From contig JACGCK010000357.1 in the NCBI GenBank assembly GCA_014925825.1, forward strand, positions 1 to 34,301: a stretch of DNA of 34,301 bases, written 5' to 3'. Both the position numbers and the translations under genes were made by a program. The notes under the pieces were generated by a model. It worked only from the letters and a program-made list of their open reading frames with translations, was not told where the DNA came from and did no database searches. The DNA comes from Pholiota molesta. Its lineage: Eukaryota > Basidiomycota > Agaricomycetes > Agaricales > Strophariaceae. Positions within the stretch are counted from its first letter, which is position 1; every line of letters starts with the position of its first letter. This document shows positions 20,688 to 31,047 of this stretch, piece after piece.

Positions 20688-23504
20688 TTATAGGTAGAAA
20701 CACCTTTCCTTCAGAGCGCGCATACCGAAGACCTCCTACGAAAGGACGAGTAGATCCATCGATGTTAGATATTGGAGTGTCCTCTGCAAATGAAGGGGAG
20801 ACTTACCCAATCTGATGGTGTCACCCACAGCTCCGATACACTGTCCATCTTACCAAGCACCGCTGCGCCTTTCCAAGCAAGAACTCGCGGATCGACTTCT
20901 TTGGGGGGAGGGATGATTTGTACCTTTTCCATATTCGGGACCAACGGCGTGGCGATGGCTTGTAGTCTTCCGATCATACTTCAGTGAATGTATACTTCAT
21001 AACAAGCGAACTATGGAATACCTGCTCTCCAACGCATGGGCCATACCAGGTATCAGTGCAGTCCCCCCAACAACAAGGACGGCTTGCAGGTATTTTCTGA
21101 TCTTCTCGTCCCCTCCTGCGGCTCGGGCACTATTGAAAATGGCAACATCCATGGGCAACTTGCTTGCTTCGAAATAAATATCGATATCGTATCCGCCCAC
21201 AGAAGAAGAAGATGCAGCAACTTGTACGGCTTGTGGTGCTGGCAGAGGCTGGGAATGAACCGTTGGCTTGCTTTCATCTTCAACGTCAATCACTTCGATA
21301 GGAACATCCAAAGCGGTTTCTGTCGGGTTGGGTACTGGATTAACGTTATCGATGTCCATGGGCTGGACGTCTACTTCGGGTTTCACAAGGGAAGAAGAGG
21401 CTTCTACAGGATCAAATCAGAAATAATGGAGGACTGTCAATCGCAGCAATTTCAAACCTGGTGGTGGTGGGGCATTGTCTGGTCCTTGTTGGGGCGGTGA
21501 GAAGGTAAGTTCCGCAGGATTTTGATGAGCTGGCATAAGGTGCTGCGTGGAGATGATCATTGCGTTGGTCTAAGCATTTCGTTAGACACTGCTTCAGAAG
21601 TCAGACAACAGAGATTATCCTTACAACATGATCTGATTGATGTCCAGTGATTTCATCTGTAACATTTTGAGAAAATGGATGGAATTCTTCTCTCTTCTTG
21701 TCAAATTCTATCACTCGAGGTTCGAAAAGACACTGGAAAAATAACAGCTTTGTTCAGGTACGCAAGAAACAAAGGAAAAATTAACGTCTTACCATGGGCG
21801 CCATAATGATCTCGTCATATGCACGCAAGCCATATTTTTCGGTAAGTTTGCCTGGCCTCCTAACGTTGAAATCATAGAGGTTTAATGCAACATCTGACTG
21901 ATGGTGCATTGGTTAATAATATAAAATGAAAATAATTCTGAGCAACTTCTTACGTCCGCTAATGTACACAATCTTGACTTCAAATCCTCCATAACATTCC
22001 AGTCGTAAGTCTGGTTCAGATCGATTTCGCGGTAGGGAAATTTGATACGGTTCAGAAGAACATAGAGGAACTCGGTGATATCGTCGCCACCCATATTCAA
22101 TGTCATACTGAATCAAGAGCATAAGCGAAAGGAGTAATTTGATGTTCAAAATACACACCGTGTATCAGGCAAAACGAGCCCTTCATCCACACAAGCAATA
22201 CTCGTCTGCGTGGCTCCAATATCGACGACACATGCGTTCGAAATTCCAGCGCCATAGGTAGCGGCTAGTGATTCCTAATTTGACTTCAAAAAATTATACG
22301 CATAGAATCCGAATCCGACTAACCTGTTGTGCGCAAATTTGCTTGAAACCCATATGGACTAACAAAAGATTAACCCACTCGCGAACATAAGCTCTATCAT
22401 AGAAATCTGGGATTACAAGCACGACAGAATAGTTCTATATAGGTATTTTATGAGCTTCGAAAGTCGAGAGAGAAATCTACGGAGAACATACCTTGTAATC
22501 CGTTTTCCGGATATTAAATTTGTCATTGAGAGTGGTGGATATCAAGGCTTCCAAGTCGCTTAAAACCATTTGCAGTGAAGTATAATCTCTTGTGTTGAAA
22601 TTGGAGCCATAGATCGGCCATCTAACCATATAGTTTGCCGATATTGGGTCGACAATACGAAGAGCCTATGACCAGAAAAATAAATAAATGAAGTTCAGAG
22701 GTTGGGACCCATTAACCTTCTCTCCGACTAGAATTTCATCTGGGCAACTGGCATCTATCCATTCTGTCTGATAATCATTGTGCTCAGGAATTCTCTCCGG
22801 TTTGAATTGTTCGTTGAAGGTCGATGCTATCTTTGTCGCATTGGGGGTCACTCGTAATTTATAAAATCGCATTCGATCGCGAAGTGAGACGGTGATAGAG
22901 GATAGCTTTGCGTTAAACTGAAGAAGTGATTGAGCCATGGAACATGGAACGTATGTAGCAAAAATATCACTCACTGGGTCGTCTTTTTGTGTTGAGTCCC
23001 CACCAGCTGTTTTCTCAATTGATGACTCCCCTTGTTTATGATCCAGCGGATATGATACCAGCCGAATGCGCTCTGGAACAGTAAAGGGTACTTTGGCTCT
23101 TCGTGCAACAACACTTGGTACGGAGACTGGATTAACATCTGAAGCTTTTCCTATTCGAATGTAACGAGAACCAGGATGTATGACAATGATCTGTGAGCCA
23201 CGTCTGTTACATTTCAGACCAATATCTAAAATGTTGTACAAATTCTCACCTCTGTTCAGGTGATGTTTCTTCAGTCTGGGCCGCTTTACTTCTTCGTTGT
23301 GCATTCCTCGCATAAAGTGTTTGGGACTCGGATTTCAAATAGGTGGAGCTGGCATGCTTGGGGTTGAATCTAAGCAGAGATACAATATTACTATGAACAT
23401 GACTACGTGTTCTCATGCCGCGAAACTCACGCCAAGGGCACATTAAACATTGTGTAGCGCATCCCGGTCTCATCACGCTTCGCATTCGGGATTCCTCGAG
23501 GCAT
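20688..23504 (-). CDS. ARP8: actin-related protein 8, INO80 complex subunit
   Basis: ARP8 is a nuclear actin fold protein. With ARP4 and actin it binds the HSA region of INO80 and extranucleosomal DNA, supporting nucleosome sliding and break repair. Thirteen exons give 716 aa with every phase consistent: 23504-23431, 23369-23250, 23203-22717, 22665-22492, 22434-22324, 22274-22159, 22107-21954, 21897-21793, 21732-21625, 21569-21458, 21403-21022, 20966-20807 and 20735-20688. Landmarks are IIVIHPGSRYIRIGKASD near residue 70 (first phosphate loop region), VVDIGATQTSIACVDEG at 338-354 (second loop), NMGGDDITEF near 365, VVGGTALIPGMAHALESR at 631-648 and the C-terminus MRALKERCFYL. An acidic Pro-rich insert lies at 521-590. 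The start at 23504 (MPRGIPNAKRDETGMRYTMF) is the first in-frame Met; the frame stays open upstream, so a further 5' exon cannot be excluded. The acceptor at 20967 is AAG. Confidence 0.95.
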
Positions 23505-23779
23505 ATTAGGACCGTAGTTATTTGATATTCTCGAAGGTGTTATGAGTTTATCAACGTGAAAGAGGACGATGAGGTAGATGGGTCGAGCAATAGCAGAGGA
23601 GAGTTAGCAGGAAGTGTTCAAAACCACTCTTGTCAGACAAGATGTTCGTAACTCCATACGGAAATGCCACTTTGACGCGTCGCACGTGATGTCTCGAGGT
23701 CGCGCCTTTCTTAGACTCCCACGCCGTGTTCTGTATGTTCTGTAAATTGATTGTTTGACCTCTCAGTCTCTTCTCCTCC
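23505..23779. promoter_or_regulatory. bidirectional ARP8/PIF1 promoter
   Basis: The two start codons face away from each other over 275 bp, so both promoters must share this space. It holds ACGCGT (MBF-type MluI cell-cycle box, 23675-23680) directly next to CACGTG (E-box, 23683-23688), near the middle of the PIF1 side. Joint S-phase control of a replication helicase and a chromatin remodeller would make sense, but single short motifs are weak evidence. Confidence 0.55.
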
Positions 23780-26147
23780 ATGTCAAGACCCGCCAAATCC
23801 TCGCAATCTGGCCTCGGTGCTGTAAAGCGCGACTGGTCACAATCCAATCTTTCACAGGCTTCTCAGGATTCAGAGATTCCTTGGTCGTCGTCACCCCATG
23901 CTCCCGTTCAGCCGAAGCCTATAGATAAACATACAGAGAAAAAGCTTACACCTTCGGAAATACGATTGAAAGCGATACAAGAAGCTCTCTCAGGATTCTC
24001 CTCTTCCTCGTCGTCCAAGGCACCTCCCCCTTTAGCTCATTCGTCATTGCAAAACAAACGTCCGAGTTCGTACACTAACGATGCCACCGTGCCCGCACCG
24101 AAACGAGCGCGACAACTGCCGCCTGATTGGCACGACTCTTTAACTGGCCAGAGCCTATCGAATTCACGCGCTGCGTCTACATCTTCTTTTAGCAAGTCTG
24201 CAGTACTTGCACCGCCATCTGCGCCTAGTGCCTCCACCAAGACCAAGCTCGCGTCGATATTTCTGAGCCAAGAGCAAACTCAAATATTGAAACTAGTGCA
24301 AGACGGAGAAAGTGTATTCTATACTGGTAGTGCTGGTAAGCGTCGCATATTATGGCTTTCCCTTCTGTCCTGACTTTCGAAACGCGTGAAGGAACTGGAA
24401 AATCTGTTCTCCTTCGCGAGATTATCAAGGCACTCCGCAAGAAATATGTGAAGTCGGCCGACGCAGTGGCCATTACTGCCTCTACTGGTACGTGGACCCT
24501 CTTTACACAATCTGTGACTCGTTTAACGGGCCTTCAGGAATTGCCGCCTGTAACATTGGCGGAGTTACTATACATTCCTTCGCTGGTATTGGACTAGGAA
24601 TTGAGTCTGCGGAGGACCTAGTGACTAAAATCAAGAAGAATAAGAAAGCTTCAACTCGGTGGCTCAGGACGAAGGTGCTTATTATTGATGAAGGTCAGTA
24701 CGCGGTTATAACACAACATGTGTTTTCTGAATACTCATTGGTTTTCAGTTTCCATGCTCGATGGCGTGCTGTTTGATAAACTTGCTAAAATTGGCTCTAT
24801 TCTCCGCAAACGACCAGAACCATTTGGAGGAATTCAGGTCAGCATATATACCATCCTATCTGGGTATATCTTATTTCAGATTAGGTGGTTGTAACCGGAG
24901 ACTTCTTCCAATTACCGCCAGTAGCCAAAGGAGAAGTGAAATTCGCTTTCGAAGCAGATATGTGGAAAGAAACCGTTAAGCATACATACAATCTTACCAA
25001 GGTGTTCAGGCAGAGCGACCAGAGTGAGTAATTCCTCTGGAAATGTTTCAATTTAGGATATATCTAATTTTTTTCCAGCATTCGTGGACATGTTAAACGA
25101 GATGCGTTTTGGTACCCTCTCATCAGCATCAATAGAAGCATTCAGGCGGCTTTCTCGAGATATCGAATACGACGACGGTCTGGGACCCACAGAACTGTAA
25201 GTCATATGAACTATATTATGGCTCTTTCCTTTAAGCACTTTACTCCTCCTCCTCAGCTTTCCTCGCCGCGAGGACGTCGAGCGCTCTAATTCAACTCGGA
25301 TGTCACGTCTACAAACACACCAAGAACTTTACACGTCAGTGGATGGTGGGTCAATTCAGGATGTCAACCAGCGTGAAAAAATGCTTGCAAACTTTATGGC
25401 ACCGCAAAAGCTGGCCCTTCGAATTGATGCTCAAGTCATGTTGATCAAAAACCATGATGAGACGCTGGTTAACGGAAGTATGGGGCGTGTCATCCGCTTT
25501 GTGGACCCCGCTGTCTATGGTACGGAGCTAGATGAAGGATTCTCCGGAGAAGCAAACGTTGTTGGTGCTGCAAGCGCAACGAGTGGTGTTGGCTCTGCTG
25601 CAAAGAAGCAAAGCGCGGCAGCTGTCGCTAAAACACGGCTATATCCAGTCGTCGAATTTATTCTTCCGCATGGAGGCAAGCGCAGGATGCTGATTATGCC
25701 TGAAGTTTGGAAAGTTGAGTTGCCTAGCGGTGAGATTCAAATTAGCCGAACTCAGGTATGTTGTGTCGCTTGAAATCTATCTTCTCCATCCTGAATCGTC
25801 ACAGCTTCCTTTAATTCTTTCCTGGGCCATGAGCATACACAAGTCTCAAGGGCAGACCTTGGATCGAGTGAAAGTCGATCTCGGAAAGGTTTTCGAAAAA
25901 GGTGAGTGCAATAAACAGACAATATATCATTGTTATCTGAAGCTATTGTCACCAGGACAAGCATATGTTGCACTTTCCCGTGCCACTACTCTCGAAGGCC
26001 TTCAAGTCCTTAATTTCAATCCGAGCAAGGTGAGATTGTATTTATCACTTCTCTTCATAATACTGATACAGCTCGATTAAATAGGTTCAAGCTCATTATA
26101 AAGTCGTCACCTGGAGTAAGACACTTTCCACTATCGCAGACCGTTAA
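23780..26147 (+). CDS. PIF1: PIF1-family 5'-3' DNA helicase
   Basis: ATP-dependent 5'-3' DNA helicase acting in the nucleus and mitochondrion at G-quadruplexes, telomeres and Okazaki fragments. Ten exons give 628 aa, all in phase: 23780-24335, 24392-24487, 24538-24693, 24749-24837, 24885-25023, 25079-25196, 25257-25755, 25805-25901, 25956-26029 and 26085-26147. Residues 1-170 are Ser/Pro-rich and disordered. Motifs are Walker A GSAGTGKS (183-190), Walker B IIDE (266-269, then VSML), motif [12 protein letters not shown] (304-312), the PIF1 signature region, [11 protein letters not shown] (561-571) and motif [10 protein letters not shown] (587-594). Walker A itself is interrupted by intron 1, whose acceptor is the weak GAAG at 24391. 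An Ala/Ser-rich insertion lies near 470-500. The complete motif set indicates an active enzyme. Confidence 0.96.
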
Positions 26148-28135
26148 GTAATGCCGTCGATAATCTGTGCACATACCACTCTCCACTGTTTTCTTTATTC
26201 TATTCTTATGTAAGTTGTAAAAAGACGTTCACTCGAATCATATGGTATATAACACGCTAGACCTCCCAGATAACTACGAGTAATATATACCATGAAGATT
26301 AATAAGGCATGCAAAAAAAAACTGGCATAATAATGAGTGTTGCGAGTGAGAACGATCATGATGTACTTATGTGAACGTTTGTAGTAATAATAATAAAAAA
26401 GCTTGCTGAGTGAAAAAAATGTGCACGCAGACATTTTCATACCTCTACTCAAAAATTCGAATCGAAGTTGATCGAAGGTTTGGGCGCTTAACGACTCGGA
26501 TCAGGCGCTCTAATGTTTAGCAAAACCTTGCTCTCGGGTCGGCCCGAGCGAAATGGACTCCGATTGAGTCTACATGCCTTGCACCATCTTTGAACCTACA
26601 CCGTTCTTACTTCTGATCAAATTTTATCGCAATGGCAATGTTGGTGCTCTTCTCGAACTTGCATCCTCCACATCCGGATCCCCCGCCTTCTATGTCAACT
26701 TGGCAAAACAGCGATGGGTTTTGCAGACCCGGATGGGCACCCCATCAAATGTTTGCTATCTGCTTTCTGAATCACCCATTTCAAATGGCGATATAGATCT
26801 ATCATACATCGCTCTACTGCTCCTTGGAGTACAGTATGGTAAGTCATACAATATCTGAGTCCCTGCAGTCCTTACACTGACGCGATTCACTCCAAATTCC
26901 GCGAAAATGCACAGTGTGTTCGTATGGATGTCAAGATCAAGAGCAAACTTTCTTCGAACCTGGGTAAACTTGGATACGTTCATAGGTTCTATGGGTATCT
27001 AGAGTATGTGTTCGCTGAAGAGAAGATAGAAGCGAAACAACCTCCATGAGTACTTTTCATTGAACTCAGCAATCGTCTACTCTGTTCAATTGACTGCCGT
27101 GTTGCATTGTTATGCATTCCATTTGCAGACATACGCATTGTACCCGCCGATCATGCTGATATAACGCTCGCATGATTGCCTATGGTTACTTGCATTGGGA
27201 CTATTTTATCTTTTCCCTACCATGCATTTCCTCAGTCCTCGGATCACTGGAAGCCGAATCACTGTCTGCCAATCTACATCTCAAATCTTGATGATTTCAA
27301 AGCTCAAGCATATACATAGCCTCTGTAACGAAGCTATTTAACCCACGACATAATTTGGTGCCATACTTTCGATGCAAAATATTGCTTGCAAGTTCGATAT
27401 CATGAGCAATCATTAATCATTTCTCTCGCCTAGACAAGCCCACGTCAGAAAATGGCGGTCATTTATTTCAGAAAGCTGTAACAGATCCTGGGCTTGTGGT
27501 TAAATGGGAAGTAAGTAGTTTTTCTTATCTAACAAAGTGGGCTTTTGTTGCTTACGAGCTTCACAACAACAGCTCATCATGTTTTGTCACAGCCATGTTT
27601 TTCGACCTCCATCCGATGAAGGTGTACTCCGATTCGGACCCAGCGTCCATACTTCTCCGTCTGTCAGCTTTCTGACTCGATACAAGGCATAATGTACATG
27701 AGGATCCCGAGTCTTGATTATGATGGGAATCTCATGACATGCTTCGGACTTCGGAATACTATGTGCAGTTGGAGGTGGCTCGCCCGACTGGGATTTGAAT
27801 AATCGTACGTACAGTTTTTCATATACATATTCCGAGCCCTGACCCTTTGTATTTTATCTTACTTTTGAATAGTTGAGAGGGACCCTCAGGCCAACCTTCC
27901 GCTTCTTGCAAATGGGCGATGGACGCGCATGGGATTGATGCCGTGGATTGCGGAAGTTCGGCACAGCAAGTTTGCTATCAGCGGTGCACCCTTAAAAGAC
28001 AACTATGCGTCAAGGTTATCCCGCCCCAATCGACTGTCTTGTCGACTCCATAAATACCCTCCTAATGTTTCATGGCTATCCTTTGGTCACCCATTCTCTC
28101 TGCCACTGGTCCCACGTTTGCAGATCTAGAGTAAC
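26148..28135. other. 2 kb with coding-like fragments, no gene assembled
   Basis: Several plus-strand stretches look protein-like: about 26630-26841 (ending at a GTAAGT-type donor), 26890-27048 (with DVKIKSKLSSNLGKLGYVHR, stop at 27049), 27430-27510 (ending at GTAAGT), 27560-27690 and 27880-28130 (with GLMPWIAEVRHSKFAISGAP). Stops and frame changes separate them and I could not join them in one consistent phase or name a family. Either a decayed gene or a fast-evolving gene with introns I misplaced would explain this. The last 200 bp is also the MFS promoter. Confidence 0.35.
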
Positions 28136-30654
28136 ATGGTTTCTGGCGAACTGCAGCGGCTCACTGTTCAAGGGTTCATAGACTCTGCAGCCTCCGATGC
28201 TCAAACTCGATCTATGTGGCCAGTTGATCCTACTGAGGCGGACGTTTGTGCGAATCCAAGCGTTGAAGGTGATAAATCTACGACGACAACACTGTATCCT
28301 AATGGTGCTGCTACTGAAGAAGGCGTGGTCCTGAAGTCTCTGGAAAATATTCGGGAACCAAGCCTAGATCCTCGCGTTCATCTTTCTGAAAGGGACAGGC
28401 CGAACGAAAGGGATCTTGATGAAAACCTTGCCCAACGCTTTAGCCATCTGGTCTTTGGTACAGCTCACGAGAAAGACTTGGAAGAGGAGAAGGATCACGA
28501 ACCAATATACGTCAGTTACTAGATTTTCTTACAGCTATTCGAAGTTGTAACATATCTTTGGAATGAAGATTGAATTTGCGGCAGGTGTCCCGCATAATCC
28601 AATCAATTTTTCACGGCGCAAAAAATGGGCCATCACAGCGATTGCTTGTTTCTCTACTTTCTTAGCCTGTATGTTTTTTTTGTCAATTCGAGCAAGAAAA
28701 CTCACCGCTCGATTATAGCGTCCACCGCATCCAGTTACAATATGGGTTTCGCAAGCATGACCCGTGATCTAAATTGCACGGATTTCCAGGCTACTATTGG
28801 TTTAAGTGTCTACGCCCTCGGATTTGGTGTTGTTCCACTCGTCACAGCTTCTTTCAGCGAGGAATTTGGTCGATTTCCTCTATATATTGGGTCCGGAATT
28901 GGTTTTCTTCTCATGTATATGATGATCCCATTGTAAGTGATTTAATGTGTCCATCAGAGATTGAAACTAATTTAATATTCCTCAAGGGCTCCAAACATCC
29001 AAACGGTCATCATAGCACGTTTAATCCAAGGCGCGTGTGGGTCTACCGGTGCAACAATGGTGGGCGGAACTATCGCGGACATATGGGAACCTAAAGAGTA
29101 TGTTATACCTCAATCATGCGAATAAGTGCTCCTCTCAAGAATTTAATTGATGCGTTTTCTAGGCGAGGTTTGCCTATGTCTATATTTGCCTTAACGGCCA
29201 TTGGTGGCACAGGCCTAGGTCCCGTTTACGCCGGTTGGATGGAGATGAATCCAAGGCTGGAATGGAAATGGATCCAATGGATTCAGATGATGTTCGTTGC
29301 CCGTTTTCCCTCTCTAATTCCTCAAGCTGATAGTATTAAATGACTTGTCAAGGATATGTGGTGCATACCTCGCCATTCTGTTGTTTGTCATGAAAGAAAC
29401 CCGTTCCTCTATTCTACTGACTCGGACAGCAAAGAAATTGAGAAAGTTAACAGGGGATCATCGATACCGCGCACGTGTAGAAGATGAACGCGCAAGTCTT
29501 CGTACATTGATCTGGATTTCATGTACGCGACCTGTTTGTCAGTCGTGATTTTCTTATGATTCTCCGCGATGCCATGTCGATGAATTGATTTGCAACAGAT
29601 TTACTATTCACCGAACCAGTCGTCCTTAGCTTCAGTGTAAGTGTTCTGCATCATCTCTCATCATATTATGACTTTACCCTAACTCGTAATGCTTAGCTAT
29701 GGATTGGATTTGCCTGGGGTGTCCTTTACTGTATGATTGAGTACGTCTCTGAGTCTTACACTGTCCATACAAGGACTTATGGATCTATCCCATAGGTCTG
29801 TTGCTGCAGTGTTCTCGGGCTTGCATCATTTCAACATTGGCCAAACAGGTACTATATTTATGACAATGGTGTACGTGAGTTTCTCGAGTCTATATGTTTA
29901 TGTTACTCATTATTTGTGGTAGAATTGGATCGCTCCTTGCATTTGCTGGAAATTTCTATCAAGAAAGATTATACCAGTATGTCATGGACGAATGTGATGC
30001 TGTCTTGTGTTCTCAAATTGGACATCAGGCGCAATTTCTCTCGCCGAGGCCCTGAAGCGCGTCTGTACCTCGCTTGCTTTGCAGCAATTATGATTCCTGT
30101 GGGCATGTTCATATATGCTTGGTCTGCTTTCCAGAGAATTCCATGGATTGCCTTGGCCATCGGTATTACCATTTTTACTTGGGGCATATTTATCGTTTAT
30201 TTGGCAGTTTTTTCCTATCTGGCCGATTGGTATGTTTCCCTGTCGTTCGAAGTGTCATACCTTGATGTTAATGGTAAATGATTTATCAGTTATGGTCCGT
30301 TTGCGTCTTCAGCGTTGGCAGGCCAAAGCCTCGCTCGTGGGTATCTTGTTAAGGTTTCCATGGACAATATTGCTTACATTTGGGAAATTGTTGATTAGGG
30401 AATCTATCTGCCACTGCTTTCCCGCTTTTTACTGCTCAAATGTATAACAACTTGGGTTATAGATGGGCTAACACACTCTTTGGTTGTCTCGCAGCTTTGA
30501 TGATCCCAATACCATTCGTATGTGCTTGCGCGCTTACGAATTCCTGTCCTTGTTGCTCATTAGCATTGTCATCAAATTTTAGGTTCTTTTCTTTTTCGGT
30601 CCGTCTATTCGAAAGCGCAGTGAATTCTCCAGCGCAGTGATGAAAGCCTCATAA
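28136..30654 (+). CDS. MFS transporter, DHA1 polyamine/drug type
   Basis: Proton-coupled major facilitator of the plasma membrane. The closest remembered relatives are fungal polyamine/multidrug antiporters (TPO/FLU type), but the substrate is unproven. Fourteen exons give 587 aa in perfect phase: 28136-28510, 28569-28668, 28719-28932, 28987-29097, 29163-29291, 29353-29537, 29599-29636, 29697-29740, 29796-29870, 29923-29976, 30029-30229, 30290-30336, 30399-30517 and 30583-30654. About 145 hydrophilic acidic residues precede TM1 (KKWAITAIACFSTFLASS). SEEFGR (205-210) is motif A between TM2 and TM3. ARLIQGACGSTGATMVGG lies in TM4, and GGTGLGPVYAGW in TM5 (motif C). A central cytoplasmic loop with RARVEDERASLR and six more helices follow, including SYLADCYGPFASSALAGQS. 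Three acceptors are AAG. Twelve helices are expected. It stands alone, with no neighbouring biosynthetic enzyme. Confidence 0.93.
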
Positions 30655-31047
30655 CTGGTTTTATGGTCTTTCATTTAGATAGAACAGATGATATTAGATG
30701 GTGTTTATCGTACTTGCGAGTAATGCATTCTTGCTTTTATTGTTTCAACCGTATTTGTAGACTACATTGTGTACATTATGGCTCCGCTTTCAAGGATTTC
30801 TGAACATGATTTGCAAATAGCACACCATATGGTTCTAAGACGTCAACTGTCGCGCAATAATCTCCATTGTTCGGGGACATGTATTCCAGTAATAATCATA
30901 ACTATATTCTACGTCTCTTGTTGAGCCAATAAACCTTAGACGGGATGTATTCATTTGGGGTATCATCAGAACTTCGCTCATTTCTTGTCTTTTGATTAAG
31001 TAGTGTCCCGCGCAGTAAATCGGATCAAGGAAAATCACCCTTTCAAA

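Noticed and set aside
28136..30654. MFS transporter as part of a secondary-metabolite cluster
   Set aside because: No synthase, P450 or tailoring enzyme is adjacent; its neighbours are PIF1 and a MYND/DUF4470 gene.
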